Source: Hyphomicrobiaceae bacterium
Lineage (GTDB): Bacteria > Pseudomonadota > Alphaproteobacteria > Rhizobiales > Hyphomicrobiaceae
DNA: 40,868 nucleotides
Direction: 5' to 3'
Assembly (NCBI GenBank): GCA_025359165.1
Contig: JANYHG010000175.1
Span: 1-40,868 of the forward strand
The notes beneath the pieces were generated by a model that worked only from the letters and a program-made list of their open reading frames with translations, searched no databases and had not been told where the DNA came from. The translations under genes and the position numbers were made by a program. Shown here piece after piece: positions 8,806 through 18,384 of the stretch. Position 1 is the stretch's first letter. Each line of letters begins with the position of its first letter.

Positions 8806-8817
8806 GTGGCATACCAC
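8806..8817. promoter_or_regulatory. Imperfect palindrome, possible regulator site
   Basis: GTGGCATACCAC is a 12-base palindrome with one mismatched central pair. It lies about 30 bases upstream of the possible 43-residue gene. The TGG-N4-CCA form resembles sites bound by GntR-family (FadR-type) regulators, but no such regulator is encoded in the window. Weak evidence. Confidence 0.25.
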
Positions 8818-8930
8818 GCACATGCGAGATGGACAACACTGAACGTTCCGCATCACTGATCCGTAGTGTCGCAGGCTTGTTGCGGCGGCGCGGGACGATT
8901 AGGTAAGCGGACGTTTCCCGGCAACTCCAC

Positions 8931-9917
8931 ATGACCGAGCTCCAGACTTTGACCCAACCTCGCGATCCTGTCCGCACTTCCGACGACCTCGTGATGCCAT
9001 TCGCCACGCGCTTGAACGGCGTCAGCGGTCGGCTGGTGCGGCTCGGCCCGCTCGTCGACGAGATCCTGTCGCGTCACGCGTATCCAGATGTCGTGAGCGT
9101 GGCCCTCGGCGAGGCGATCGTGCTGGCCGCGCTGCTCGGCTCGGCGCTCAAGTTCGACGGGCAGCTGATCCTGCAGACCAAGACCGACGGACCGCTTGGT
9201 CTGTTGGTGGCCGACTATATGGCACCGGGAAAGTTGCGCGGGTATGCGAGCGTGGTGCCAGAAAGCGCGACGGCGATCGCCGATGCCCCGGAAACACCGG
9301 CACACAAGCAGGCGCGGCTGCTCGGCAAAGGCTATCTGGCAATGACAATCGACCCGGGCGGCGACATGGATCGTTACCAGGGCATCGTCGCGCTCGAGAA
9401 CCAGACGCTGACCGAGGCGGCTCACACGTATTTCCGCCAGTCCGAGCAATTACCGACATTGATCCGTGTCGCGGTCGCCCGTCACTTTGCCGATGGCGCA
9501 TACAGGTGGCGTGCCGGTGGACTGATGATCCAACAGGTGGCACGCACCGGCGGCATGACCGCTGCGCCGACGGCGAGCGACGAAGAGCGCGATGCCAGCC
9601 TGGAAGGCGAGCACGACGAAGACTGGAACCGCATTCGGCTGCTGGCCGGAACCACCGAAGATCACGAGTTGATCGACCCGCTTCTCGACCCGCAACGGCT
9701 GCTCTACCGGCTGTTCCACGAGGAGGGTGTCACCCAGCGCACCGCCACGCCGCTGACCGCGGAATGCCGATGCTCTCGCGACCGGCTCCTTGGTTATCTG
9801 CAAGGTTTCGATGCCGCCGCACTTGCCGATCTTCGAGACGAGAGCGGCGCGTTGAGCGCGACCTGTGAATTCTGCTCGACGGTTTACAGATTCGATGGCG
9901 AAGACGGCGTCGGCTAG
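8931..9917 (+). CDS. hslO: Hsp33 redox-activated chaperone
   Basis: A 328-residue holdase that is switched on by oxidative unfolding of its zinc centre in the cytosol. The N-terminal Hsp33 domain includes GEAIVLAALLGSALKFDGQL (about 64-83). The C-terminal redox switch has Cys279 and Cys281 (ECRCSRDR), then Cys312 and Cys315 (TCEFCSTVY), the expected CxC and CxxC pairs. Length is slightly above the E. coli protein because of an acidic linker near residues 215-235. The start at 8931 has no clear Shine-Dalgarno sequence. It stands alone between a divergent small gene and the halogenase. Confidence 0.95.
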   Translation: MTELQTLTQPRDPVRTSDDLVMPFATRLNGVSGRLVRLGPLVDEILSRHAYPDVVSVALGEAIVLAALLGSALKFDGQLILQTKTDGPLGLLVADYMAPGKLRGYASVVPESATAIADAPETPAHKQARLLGKGYLAMTIDPGGDMDRYQGIVALENQTLTEAAHTYFRQSEQLPTLIRVAVARHFADGAYRWRAGGLMIQQVARTGGMTAAPTASDEERDASLEGEHDEDWNRIRLLAGTTEDHELIDPLLDPQRLLYRLFHEEGVTQRTATPLTAECRCSRDRLLGYLQGFDAAALADLRDESGALSATCEFCSTVYRFDGEDGVG

Positions 9918-9960
9918 CGTCACCGCTCGATATTCTGCACGTTTTACTTTCTGTCGATGA

Positions 9961-11601
<1,641 letters not shown>

Positions 11602-11701
11602 GGATCAAATGGGAGGAATATGAAGGGATATTTGTTCGCGCTTACGTCGCTTGCATAGCTTTTCCTCGTCCCACCCACGCTCGCCCGCCCCACCACTTAA
11701 C

Positions 11702-11721
11702 CCTCCCCCGCGAGGGGGAGG
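11702..11721. terminator. GC-rich hairpin after the halogenase gene
   Basis: CCTCCCCC (11702-11709), the tetraloop GCGA and GGGGGAGG (11714-11721) form a perfect 8-bp stem about 100 bases after the halogenase stop. The same kind of CCTCCCC/GGGGAGG hairpin is a frequent intergenic repeat in alphaproteobacteria. It has no T-tract, so termination is possible but not sure. Confidence 0.55.
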
Positions 11722-11810
11722 CAATCAGATCGCCGTGCGGCCACGCTGGAGCCGTTCGCGCACTCTTTCGCACCGCTACCAAATCTTCTAATTCTCGGGA
11801 TATTCACTCA

Positions 11811-11880
11811 CAGTCAGTTACGTAAAGTCACGGTCAGTCACGTAAGTCACGGTCAGTCATGTAAGTCACGGTCAGTCATG
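11811..11880 (+). repeat. 19-bp tandem repeats running into the sulfatase start codon
   Basis: The unit CGGTCAGTCACGTAAGTCA is present at 11831-11849. A one-base variant with CATG follows at 11850-11868, a diverged copy precedes (11811-11830), and a partial copy (11869-11880) supplies the ATG of the sulfatase gene. The third unit contains ATGTAA (11859-11864), a start codon followed at once by a stop. There is no Shine-Dalgarno sequence in the array. Confidence 0.9.
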
Positions 11881-13455
11881 GCGCAGCGTAAGCCGAACAT
11901 TCTATTCATCATGGCCGACCAGTTGCGGTGGGATTATCTCGGCTGCGCGGGCCATCCGCATATCAAGACGCCGAACATCGACGCATTGGCCAAGCGCGGC
12001 GTCCGGTTCGATCGGGCGTTCGTGCAGTCGCCGGTGTGCGGGGGATCGCGCATGTCGTTCTACACGGGCCGCTATAACATCACGCACGGCGCAACCTACA
12101 ACAACTTCCCGCTGCGCATCGACGAGATGACGATCGGCGACTACCTGAAGCCGCAGGGATATCGCACGGCACTGGTCGGCAAAACGCATTTCAAGCCGGA
12201 CAGCGAAAGCCTGCAGCGGCTCGGGGTTGCCCAGAGTAACGATCCCGGTATATCCGCCACCGCCTGCGGCTTCGAAGAATTCGAACGCGACGACGGACTT
12301 CACCCTGAAGAGAGCAACCCGACCGACCTCGCCTATAACCAATGGCTCCGGCAACTGGGCTATGCCGGCGACAACCCCTGGCACACACACGCCAACTCGG
12401 TCGAAGGCGACAACGGCGAGGTGCTCAGCGGCTGGTCGATGCGCAACGCGCGCAAGCCTGCGCGCGTGAAGGCTGAGCATTCAGAAACGGCGTACATGAC
12501 CAATCGCGCCCTCGATTTCATCGATGCGGCCGGCGACCAGCCCTGGTGCCTGCACCTGTCGTATATCAAGCCGCACTGGCCCTATATCGCACCTGCGCCG
12601 TATCACGACATGTATGGCGTCACGCACATGCTGCCCGTCAATCGCAGTGCACACGAGCGCGCGCATCCGCATCCGGTCATCGCCGCGTTCATGAAGCACG
12701 AGGAGAGCGTCAACTTTTCCCGCGACGAGGTGCGCGAAGCGGTCATTCCCACCTACATGGGGCTGATCAGCGAGTTCGATCATCATCTAGGCCGCGTGTT
12801 CGCGCATCTGAAAAAGCGCGGGTTGGCCGACGATACCATCATCGTCGTCACGTCCGATCACGGCGATTATCTCGGCGACCACTGGCTCGGCGAAAAAGAG
12901 CTGTTTCACGAGGAAGTGGTGCGCATTCCGCTTGTCGTGATGGACCCGCGGGCGGGGGCGGACGCTACGCGCGGGCACGTGGTGGCCGATCTGGTGGAAG
13001 CGATCGATCTCGTGCCGACGTTCGTGGAGATGGCGGGTGCGCCGCCCGCACCGCATCGGCTGGAGGGGGCGTCGCTGGTGCCGCTGCTTTGCGGCGCGGC
13101 GCCGGCGACGTGGCGCACCGCCGCGCACTGCGATTCCGATTTTGCGCTCCGGCATGCGCGACGGCATCTCGGGCTCGCGGCGGATCAGGCGCGCGGGTTC
13201 ATGGTGCGGACGAAGCGGTGGAAATATGTGCATTTCGAACGGTTCGCACCACAGCTGTTCGACCTCGATGCCGACCCGCACGAACAGAGCGATCTGGGCG
13301 TGTCGGAGGCGCACGCCGACGTGCGTGCCGAGATGAAGGATCGCATGATCAGCTGGCTCACCAGCCGCAAAACGCGCATCACCATCAGCCACGACACGAT
13401 CGAACGCATCACGGGCAGCGCGAAAGTGCGCGGGTATCGGTTCGGGGAGTGGTGA
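11878..13455 (+). CDS. Sulfatase/alkaline phosphatase-superfamily hydrolase with altered active-site signature
   Basis: A 525-residue type I sulfatase-like protein without a signal peptide. The opening PNILFIMADQLRWDYLG carries the metal ligand Asp14, and further ligands and active-site residues are Lys102/His104 (GKTHFKP), Lys231/His233 (KPHWPY) and Asp327/His328 (TSDHGD). The residue converted to formylglycine in active sulfatases would be Cys54, but the signature is CGGSR (54-58) instead of C-x-P-x-R, so the proline used by formylglycine-generating enzyme is glycine. The start must be 11878 because the first strand begins six residues later. The gene follows a tandem-repeat leader. It could be a sulfatase, phosphonate or phosphate ester hydrolase, or an unmodified variant. 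Confidence 0.85.
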   Translation: MAQRKPNILFIMADQLRWDYLGCAGHPHIKTPNIDALAKRGVRFDRAFVQSPVCGGSRMSFYTGRYNITHGATYNNFPLRIDEMTIGDYLKPQGYRTALVGKTHFKPDSESLQRLGVAQSNDPGISATACGFEEFERDDGLHPEESNPTDLAYNQWLRQLGYAGDNPWHTHANSVEGDNGEVLSGWSMRNARKPARVKAEHSETAYMTNRALDFIDAAGDQPWCLHLSYIKPHWPYIAPAPYHDMYGVTHMLPVNRSAHERAHPHPVIAAFMKHEESVNFSRDEVREAVIPTYMGLISEFDHHLGRVFAHLKKRGLADDTIIVVTSDHGDYLGDHWLGEKELFHEEVVRIPLVVMDPRAGADATRGHVVADLVEAIDLVPTFVEMAGAPPAPHRLEGASLVPLLCGAAPATWRTAAHCDSDFALRHARRHLGLAADQARGFMVRTKRWKYVHFERFAPQLFDLDADPHEQSDLGVSEAHADVRAEMKDRMISWLTSRKTRITISHDTIERITGSAKVRGYRFGEW

Positions 13456-13532
13456 TGATGATTTTGCAGCGCTTGGCGGTCCCGTGTCTGCGCTGCACAA
13501 ATTTGCGAAGTACATATTTATGCAGCGCGCAC

Positions 13533-13619
13533 ATGACAATCGAGTTTAGGGCCGTGATCCCTGCAAAGCCATGGTGCACATCGCATACAAATGACCGTTG
13601 AGTTTATAGCTGTCATTCC
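13533..13619 (+). repeat. Two diverged direct repeats (29 bases) before the second PanE-like gene
   Basis: The segments 13533-13561 and 13591-13619 start ATGAC and match at 21 of the first 29 positions when aligned without gaps, 58 bases apart. Both contain GAGTTTA followed by a form of GTCATTCC, which recalls common proteobacterial intergenic repeats. The rest of the 254-base gap shows nothing else I can name. Confidence 0.55.
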
Positions 13620-13709
13620 AGGCGCAATGCAGCACTCGTGATGCGCTGCAGACACGGGGCCGCATAGCCCGTTATAGTCGCCTCAGACAATTCAACACGG
13701 AGACCTCCC

Positions 13710-14633
13710 ATGAAAATTGCGATCCTTGGCACGGGGGCCATGGGCTCGGTGTATGCGGCGTTGCTGGCGGATGGCGGACACGAGGTGTGGGCGATCGATA
13801 CGTGGGCCGAACACGTCAAGGCGATGCAGGACAAGGGCCTGCGCGTCGAGGGTGCGAGCGGCGACCGCACGGTGCGGCTCAACGCGACGACCGATGCACG
13901 CGACGTGAAAGACGCCGATCTCGTCATCATCGCCACCAAGGACGACGGCGTCGAAGCGGCGGCGCACAATGCGCTCGTCATCGCCAAGTCGGACGCGCCT
14001 ATTCTCACCATCCAGAACGGTCTCGGCTCGGCCGACCGCGTCGGCGAGATCGTCGGTGCCAAGCGCACCATGATCGGTGTCGTCGGCGGTTTCGGCGCGT
14101 CGATGAAGGGACCGGGCCACGCGCATCACAACGGGATGGAATTCGTACGGCTGGGCGAGATGGCCGGCGGATTGACGCCGCGCATCGAGACGGTCAAAAA
14201 GGCTTGGGAGCAGGGCGGTTTCAAGGTGCTGGCGTTCGACGACATCCACAAAATGGTGTGGGAGAAACTGCTGTGTAACGTGACATACTCCGGGCCCTGC
14301 GCGATGACCGGATTGCGTGTCGGCGAGTTGCAGGCTTCGCCACACGGGTGGAGCGTGGCGAGTGCCTGCGCAACCGAGGGCTTCCATGTCGCGCGTGCCC
14401 GCGGCATCAAGTTGGATTTCATCGATCCGGTGCGGTACGTCTGGGATTTCGGCCAGAAAATCCTTGGCGCGCGTCCGTCGATGCTGCTCGATCATATGGC
14501 CGGCAAACGCGCCGAAATCGATAATATCAACGGAGCCATCCCGCGCGAGGGCGGCAAACTCGGCATCGCCACACCGGTCAACTCGGTGGTGGTGGCCCTG
14601 CTGAAAGCCAAGGAAAGCGGCTTCGTGAAGTAG
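13710..14633 (+). CDS. Ketopantoate reductase family (PanE/ApbA) oxidoreductase, second paralogue
   Basis: A 307-residue protein with a Rossmann motif GTGAMGSVYA (7-16), NGLGSADR and VWEKLLCNV, where the lysine is the likely catalytic residue, and a C-terminal helical domain with DHMAGKRAEIDNINGAI, the usual ketopantoate-reductase C-terminal fingerprint. GGAG at 13699-13702 precedes the ATG. It is clearly different in sequence from the paralogue at 7653-8576. An MFS carrier gene follows on the same strand after a hairpin, so a joint role in uptake and reduction of a keto acid is possible but is inference. The substrate is not known. Confidence 0.85.
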   Translation: MKIAILGTGAMGSVYAALLADGGHEVWAIDTWAEHVKAMQDKGLRVEGASGDRTVRLNATTDARDVKDADLVIIATKDDGVEAAAHNALVIAKSDAPILTIQNGLGSADRVGEIVGAKRTMIGVVGGFGASMKGPGHAHHNGMEFVRLGEMAGGLTPRIETVKKAWEQGGFKVLAFDDIHKMVWEKLLCNVTYSGPCAMTGLRVGELQASPHGWSVASACATEGFHVARARGIKLDFIDPVRYVWDFGQKILGARPSMLLDHMAGKRAEIDNINGAIPREGGKLGIATPVNSVVVALLKAKESGFVK

Positions 14634-14660
14634 GTCATTTGCGCCATCGCGACTCACATT

Positions 14661-14692
14661 TCGCTGATTTGGGCGAAGGCCCGGATCAGCGA
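14661..14692. terminator. Extended hairpin between the PanE-like and MFS genes
   Basis: The outer arms TCGCTGAT (14661-14668) and ATCAGCGA (14685-14692) pair perfectly. Inside, GGGC (14671-14674) pairs with GCCC (14679-14682) around GAAG, leaving a TT/GG internal loop. It lies 27 bases after a stop and 18 bases before a start. With no T-tract it may be a weak terminator or an mRNA-stability element. Confidence 0.5.
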
Positions 14693-14710
14693 CACTTCTG
14701 AAAGTTTCTC

Positions 14711-15964
14711 ATGACCGCCGCTGACGCCAGTGCTCATCCGGACATCGAATCCCGTTACGCGTGGATCAGGCTCGTTGCGGCGATTTTGATCGGCACGATC
14801 GGCGGCGTCGGGATGTGGTCGGTGGCGGTAGCACTGCCGGCGGTGCAGGCGGAATTCGGCGTCACCCGGGGCACGGCGTCGTTGCCCTACACTCTGACGA
14901 TGCTCGGCCTAGCAGCCGGCGGCATTTTCTATGGCCGCATGGCGGACAGACGCGGCATCACGTGGCCGCTGCATCTCGGCGCGATTTTTCTCTGCATCGG
15001 TTATCTCGCCGGAAGCCTGGCGCAGAACATGACGCAGTTCATGCTGATCCAGGGCGCGTTGATCGGCGGGCTCGGGGGCTCCTCGACATTCGGGCCGTTG
15101 GTGGCCGATATCTCGCTGTGGTTCCAGCGCCGACGCGGTATTGCGGTGGCGCTGGTGGCGAGCGGGAACTACGTGGCGGGTGCCGTCTGGCCGCCGCTGC
15201 TGACATGGGCGATCGAGGCTTATGGCTGGCGTACGACGTATGCCGCCACGGGCATTTTCTGCCTCATCACGATTCCACCGCTGGCACTGCTGATGCGTCG
15301 GCACGCGCCGCCGCAGCCCGCGCCGACACTTGCACAGACGACGGCCAGTCGGGAAAACGGTGGTCGCCCGCTCGGCTTCAATCCGAATGCACTGCAGGCG
15401 CTGCTCATGTTCGCCGGTATCGCCTGCTGCGTCGGCATGTCGATGCCGCAGGTGCATCTCGTGGCCTACTGCGGCGACCTCGGTTACGGCGTCAAGCGCG
15501 GGGCGGAAATGCTGTCGCTGATGTTCATCGGCGGTGTCGTCAGCCGGCTGGTGTCGGGGTATCTTTCCGATCGTATCGGCGGGCTCTATGCGCTGGCGCT
15601 CGGCTCGTCGCTGCAGGCGCTGATGCTGACGCTGTTTCTGCCGTTCGACGGCCTCGCCGCGCTGTACGTTATTTCCGGCCTGTTCGGTCTTGCCCAGGGC
15701 GGCATCGTGCCGAGTTACGCGATCATCGTGCGCGAGTTGTATCCAGCATCCGAAGCTGGCACCCGCGTCAGCGCGGTATTGATGTCGACCGTCGCGGGGA
15801 TGGCCGTGGGCGGCTGGCTGTCGGGGATCATCTACGACCTCAGCGGCGGCTACCACGCAGCCTTCCTCAACGGCATCGCCTGGAATGTGGCGAACGTGGT
15901 GATCGCGCTGGAGTTGATCCGGCGCAGTGTCGGCGCGCGGCAACGGGCTGCGGTTGCGGTGTAG
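14711..15964 (+). CDS. MFS transporter, oxalate/formate-antiporter-like
   Basis: A 417-residue, 12-helix major facilitator. The first helix begins near residue 18 ([16 protein letters not shown]), the loop 2-3 motif is GRMADRRG, and the central loop (about residues 200-220) is polar. The YLSDRIGG motif marks the second half and a short basic tail ends the protein. The layout resembles carriers of the OFA and monocarboxylate type, which move small organic acids across the inner membrane. The start at 14711 comes right after the hairpin. It probably belongs with the upstream reductase-like gene. The substrate is unknown. Confidence 0.85.
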   Translation: MTAADASAHPDIESRYAWIRLVAAILIGTIGGVGMWSVAVALPAVQAEFGVTRGTASLPYTLTMLGLAAGGIFYGRMADRRGITWPLHLGAIFLCIGYLAGSLAQNMTQFMLIQGALIGGLGGSSTFGPLVADISLWFQRRRGIAVALVASGNYVAGAVWPPLLTWAIEAYGWRTTYAATGIFCLITIPPLALLMRRHAPPQPAPTLAQTTASRENGGRPLGFNPNALQALLMFAGIACCVGMSMPQVHLVAYCGDLGYGVKRGAEMLSLMFIGGVVSRLVSGYLSDRIGGLYALALGSSLQALMLTLFLPFDGLAALYVISGLFGLAQGGIVPSYAIIVRELYPASEAGTRVSAVLMSTVAGMAVGGWLSGIIYDLSGGYHAAFLNGIAWNVANVVIALELIRRSVGARQRAAVAV

Positions 15965-16052
15965 ATCCTTGCGCGGCGACCGCTACCGTTTGCCCATTGA
16001 GCCCGGCGACGGCGTTCGCTACACAGTGCCAAACACCGAGAGGCCCGCCCGC

Positions 16053-16763
16053 ATGTCCGTTCGCCGCCTGCACCCGACCCAGCCGAAGTCATTCGCCTTT
16101 ACGCCAGAGAACGAGGCATGGGCGCAAGCGACGATCGCCAAGTATCCGCCCGGCAAGCAGGCCTCCGCCGTCATCCCGTTGCTGATGCGAGCGCAGGAGC
16201 AGCACGCCAATTGGCTGCCCGAGCCGGCGATCCGGGTCATCGCCGACCGGCTCGGCATGGCCTACATCCGCGTCTACGAGGTGGCGACGTTTTACACCCA
16301 GTTCCAGTTGGCCCCGGTCGGCACCAAGGCGCACATCCAGGTCTGCGGCACGACGCCATGCATGCTGCGCGGTGCCGAGGGCTTGAAAGACGTGTGCCGC
16401 AAGAAGATCCACAAGGACCAGTTCCACCTTTCCGCAGACGGTGCGTTTTCGTGGGAGGAGGTCGAATGCGCGGGCGCGTGCGCCAATGCGCCGATGGTGC
16501 AGGTATTTTCCGACACCTACGAAGATCTGACGCCGGAACTGCTGGAGAAGGTTATCGACGGCTACGCCAAGGGCGCGCCGCCAAAGCCCGGCTCGCAGAT
16601 CGGTCGCCAAGCCTCGTCGCCGGACGGTGGCTTTACGGCGCTGACCGACCCGAGCCTCTACGACGGCTCGAGCGTTGGTGGCTGGAAAAAGCGGCTGGCC
16701 GATCTTGATGCCAAGGCAGCTGCGGCAGCAGCAGCGGCGCCACCCGCCGAGAAGAAGACGTAG
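16053..16763 (+). CDS. nuoE: NADH-quinone oxidoreductase subunit E (24-kDa type), isolated copy
   Basis: A 236-residue thioredoxin-like [2Fe-2S] protein. The cluster ligands are Cys98 and Cys103 ([12 protein letters not shown]) and Cys139 and Cys143 ([11 protein letters not shown]). The N-terminal helical part ([11 protein letters not shown] to [12 protein letters not shown]) and the C-terminal extension ([11 protein letters not shown], then Ala-rich) are as in alphaproteobacterial NuoE. I chose ATG 16053 (MSVRRL...) because the family starts there; the open frame extends further upstream without homology. NuoE normally sits between nuoD and nuoF, yet here an MFS gene precedes it and a small membrane protein follows. 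It may be a second copy or evidence of a dispersed nuo locus. Confidence 0.88.
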   Translation: MSVRRLHPTQPKSFAFTPENEAWAQATIAKYPPGKQASAVIPLLMRAQEQHANWLPEPAIRVIADRLGMAYIRVYEVATFYTQFQLAPVGTKAHIQVCGTTPCMLRGAEGLKDVCRKKIHKDQFHLSADGAFSWEEVECAGACANAPMVQVFSDTYEDLTPELLEKVIDGYAKGAPPKPGSQIGRQASSPDGGFTALTDPSLYDGSSVGGWKKRLADLDAKAAAAAAAAPPAEKKT

Positions 16764-16819
16764 GCTGTCGACGTGGACCAACCCCTAGGGATCGCCGATC
16801 GGCACGAGGAAGCGACGCC

Positions 16820-17005
16820 ATGGCCGACGAACCGCAGAATGATCTGCCACTCGGTCGCATGGCGTTGCATGGGGCACTGGCGGGCGTGATTTTCTTTGCG
16901 CTCAACCGCTTCGGCCTGGGGCAATCGTTCGAGTGGTCGCTCGTGTGGGCGGTGGTCGCCGCCCCGTCAGCGGCTTATGTCGCCTACAGCCAGACGCGTC
17001 GTTGA
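16820..17005 (+). CDS. Small two-helix membrane protein next to nuoE
   Basis: A 61-residue protein with two hydrophobic segments (ALHGALAGVIFFALNRF and SLVWAVVAAPSAAYVAY) and short polar ends. It starts 56 bases after nuoE. From memory, small proteins with an RMALHG opening lie between nuoE and nuoF in some alphaproteobacteria, so this gene may be part of the original nuo context. The function is unknown. Confidence 0.6.
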   Translation: MADEPQNDLPLGRMALHGALAGVIFFALNRFGLGQSFEWSLVWAVVAAPSAAYVAYSQTRR

Positions 17006-17026
17006 TTTCCAGGTGGAGGCGTGCCG

Positions 17027-17527
17027 GTGGCTGAACGACGAGATCCCAAGACTTCACGCAGCCTTGATCTCGCGAGCGTGGGCGAGGCGTGGCATCGCAA
17101 CCTGCGCCCGATCGGCACGCTGCTGGTGGATATCTTCCACTACGTCGGACTGTTCTTGATCGGGGCCGCGACCGTCTGGGCGGCCGGCTGGTCGTTCGTC
17201 GAGATGTTCAAGAAGCAGCCGCATGCCTCGATCGACGACCTGCTGCTGCTGTTTATTTTTCTCGAAATCGGGGCCATGGTCGGCATCTATTTCAAGACCA
17301 ACCACATGCCGGTGCGATTTCTGATCTATGTCGCGATCACCGCCGTGACGCGGCACCTGATCACATTCGTCAATCACACGCAGCCGCCGGGACCGGAGTT
17401 GCTGATCGTGTCCGGCACCATCCTGTTACTGGCGCTGGCGCTGCTGTGCATCCGCTATGCCTCGTACTCCTACCCGACAGAAGCCGTGCGCCCCGCCTCA
17501 TTCAAGACGGATGTCGATCCGGGGTGA
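17027..17527 (+). CDS. PsiE-like inner-membrane protein
   Basis: A 166-residue protein with four predicted membrane helices (about residues 30-50, 72-95, 100-118 and 125-145). The segment FIFLEIGAMVGIYF...MPVRFLIYVAITAVTRHLI is typical of the phosphate-starvation-inducible PsiE family. There is no ATG near the beginning; GGAGG at 17015-17019 suits GTG 17027 better than GTG 17021, though either may be used. The biochemical role of the family is not established. It is close behind nuoE and the small membrane gene on the same strand and may share their transcript. Repeat copy A follows. Confidence 0.8.
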   Translation: MAERRDPKTSRSLDLASVGEAWHRNLRPIGTLLVDIFHYVGLFLIGAATVWAAGWSFVEMFKKQPHASIDDLLLLFIFLEIGAMVGIYFKTNHMPVRFLIYVAITAVTRHLITFVNHTQPPGPELLIVSGTILLLALALLCIRYASYSYPTEAVRPASFKTDVDPG

Positions 17528-17604
17528 GCGACTAATTCGGCAACTGATCCCGCAAACATCGTTAGTCAGCGGTATACTGAGTATGAGTTTTATGGGTCGC
17601 CGGC

Positions 17605-18105
17605 CTTGCGGATGAAATTAGCCATTTCAGCAGCTTGCGCGTGCAGGTTGTGACGTGGTGTGATATCGCTTTTGCATCCAAATCGTCTGGGGGGTGGACC
17701 GTGCGCGTACTCGGACCCCGATCTGGGAGCTGGTCAGACGGAGCTGAGGTGAAGTCGCCGAGGCAGGCAGCGTATAACGGCTATTGCGGCAAAGCGCTGT
17801 GTCGATGGTTCGAAGTGCGACCGGAAAACCTGAAGCAACCGTCTGAATAAAATGCCGGACAGGATGGTGCTGGTCACGCTTCGCACCACGCTCGAACGAG
17901 GACACATGGCCTCGAACCCCTGATGCGTTTGATCAACGCGGACGGCTTTTTTCGAGCTGCTCCCCGGCGGCAAAGCGGGACGTGATGCCACGCATCACAC
18001 CCCGATCCCCGGCATCACGTCCCGCCCCTGTTATGGGGGCATAAAGTGAGCTGGAACTGGTTAAAACCACACGGCTGAAGCCGGTGTGGACAAAGGTGTT
18101 TTGCG
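17605..18105 (+). repeat. Intergenic repeat element, copy A
   Basis: About 500 bases after the PsiE-like gene align with 26830-27335 (copy B) in the same orientation. The similarity begins near the ATTA.CCAT segment (17618 here), passes through a 49-codon frame opened by GTG 17701 and closed by TAA 17848-17850 behind a G-rich ribosome-site-like run, and ends past the third hairpin. A 32-base block (18043-18074) is identical in both copies. There are no terminal inverted repeats or transposase. Ends are approximate because they were judged by eye. Confidence 0.85.
17976..18089 (+). ncRNA. Candidate structured RNA with alternative hairpins (copy A)
   Basis: CGGGACGTGATGCC (17976-17989) pairs perfectly with GGCATCACGTCCCG (18011-18024). 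The inner part GTGATGC (17982-17988) can instead pair with GCATCAC at 17992-17998 across a 3-base loop, so the two stems exclude each other. CCCC/GGGG (18025-18028 with 18035-18038) and a third hairpin (18067-18089, CCACAC/GTGTGG) follow, and TTTT comes 11 bases later. The pairing is seen in sequence; that it is an RNA, and a switch, is inference. Confidence 0.4.
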
Positions 18106-18159
18106 ACGAAGCCGTGGGGTGCCATAGCGGAGCGTATTGCACCGCTGCAGGGTGACGTC

Positions 18160-18187
18160 GGTGTAATACGGCTGCGCCTATTACACC
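18160..18187. repeat. Palindromic intergenic hairpin
   Basis: GGTGTAATA (18160-18168) pairs with TATTACACC (18179-18187), and GGC/GCC extends the stem past one bulged base. Similar GGTGTAATA...TATTACACC hairpins are common between genes in alphaproteobacteria. From here to 18384 I see no clear gene: a minus-strand frame is open from 18400 to a stop at 18188 but has no usable start. Confidence 0.6.
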
Positions 18188-18384
18188 CTACACGACGTGG
18201 CCGGGGTCGGGTGGGGCGTCGTCACTCAATTTCAGCGTATTGGTGACCGCGCCAATCTGGACCTTGTCGTGGGTGCCGTCCACACATGACGAAAAATTAT
18301 GACCGTGGAGGGGTTGTAAACCGCGGCGAAGCTTGCCGTTTGGCGGCTTGTCGTGGGTGATCTGCGCAGCGTTCGGCGCGATGC

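Noticed and set aside
17605-18105. Insertion sequence or MITE
   Set aside because: No transposase, no terminal inverted repeats and no target-site duplication were seen at either copy, so I report it only as a repeat of unknown type.
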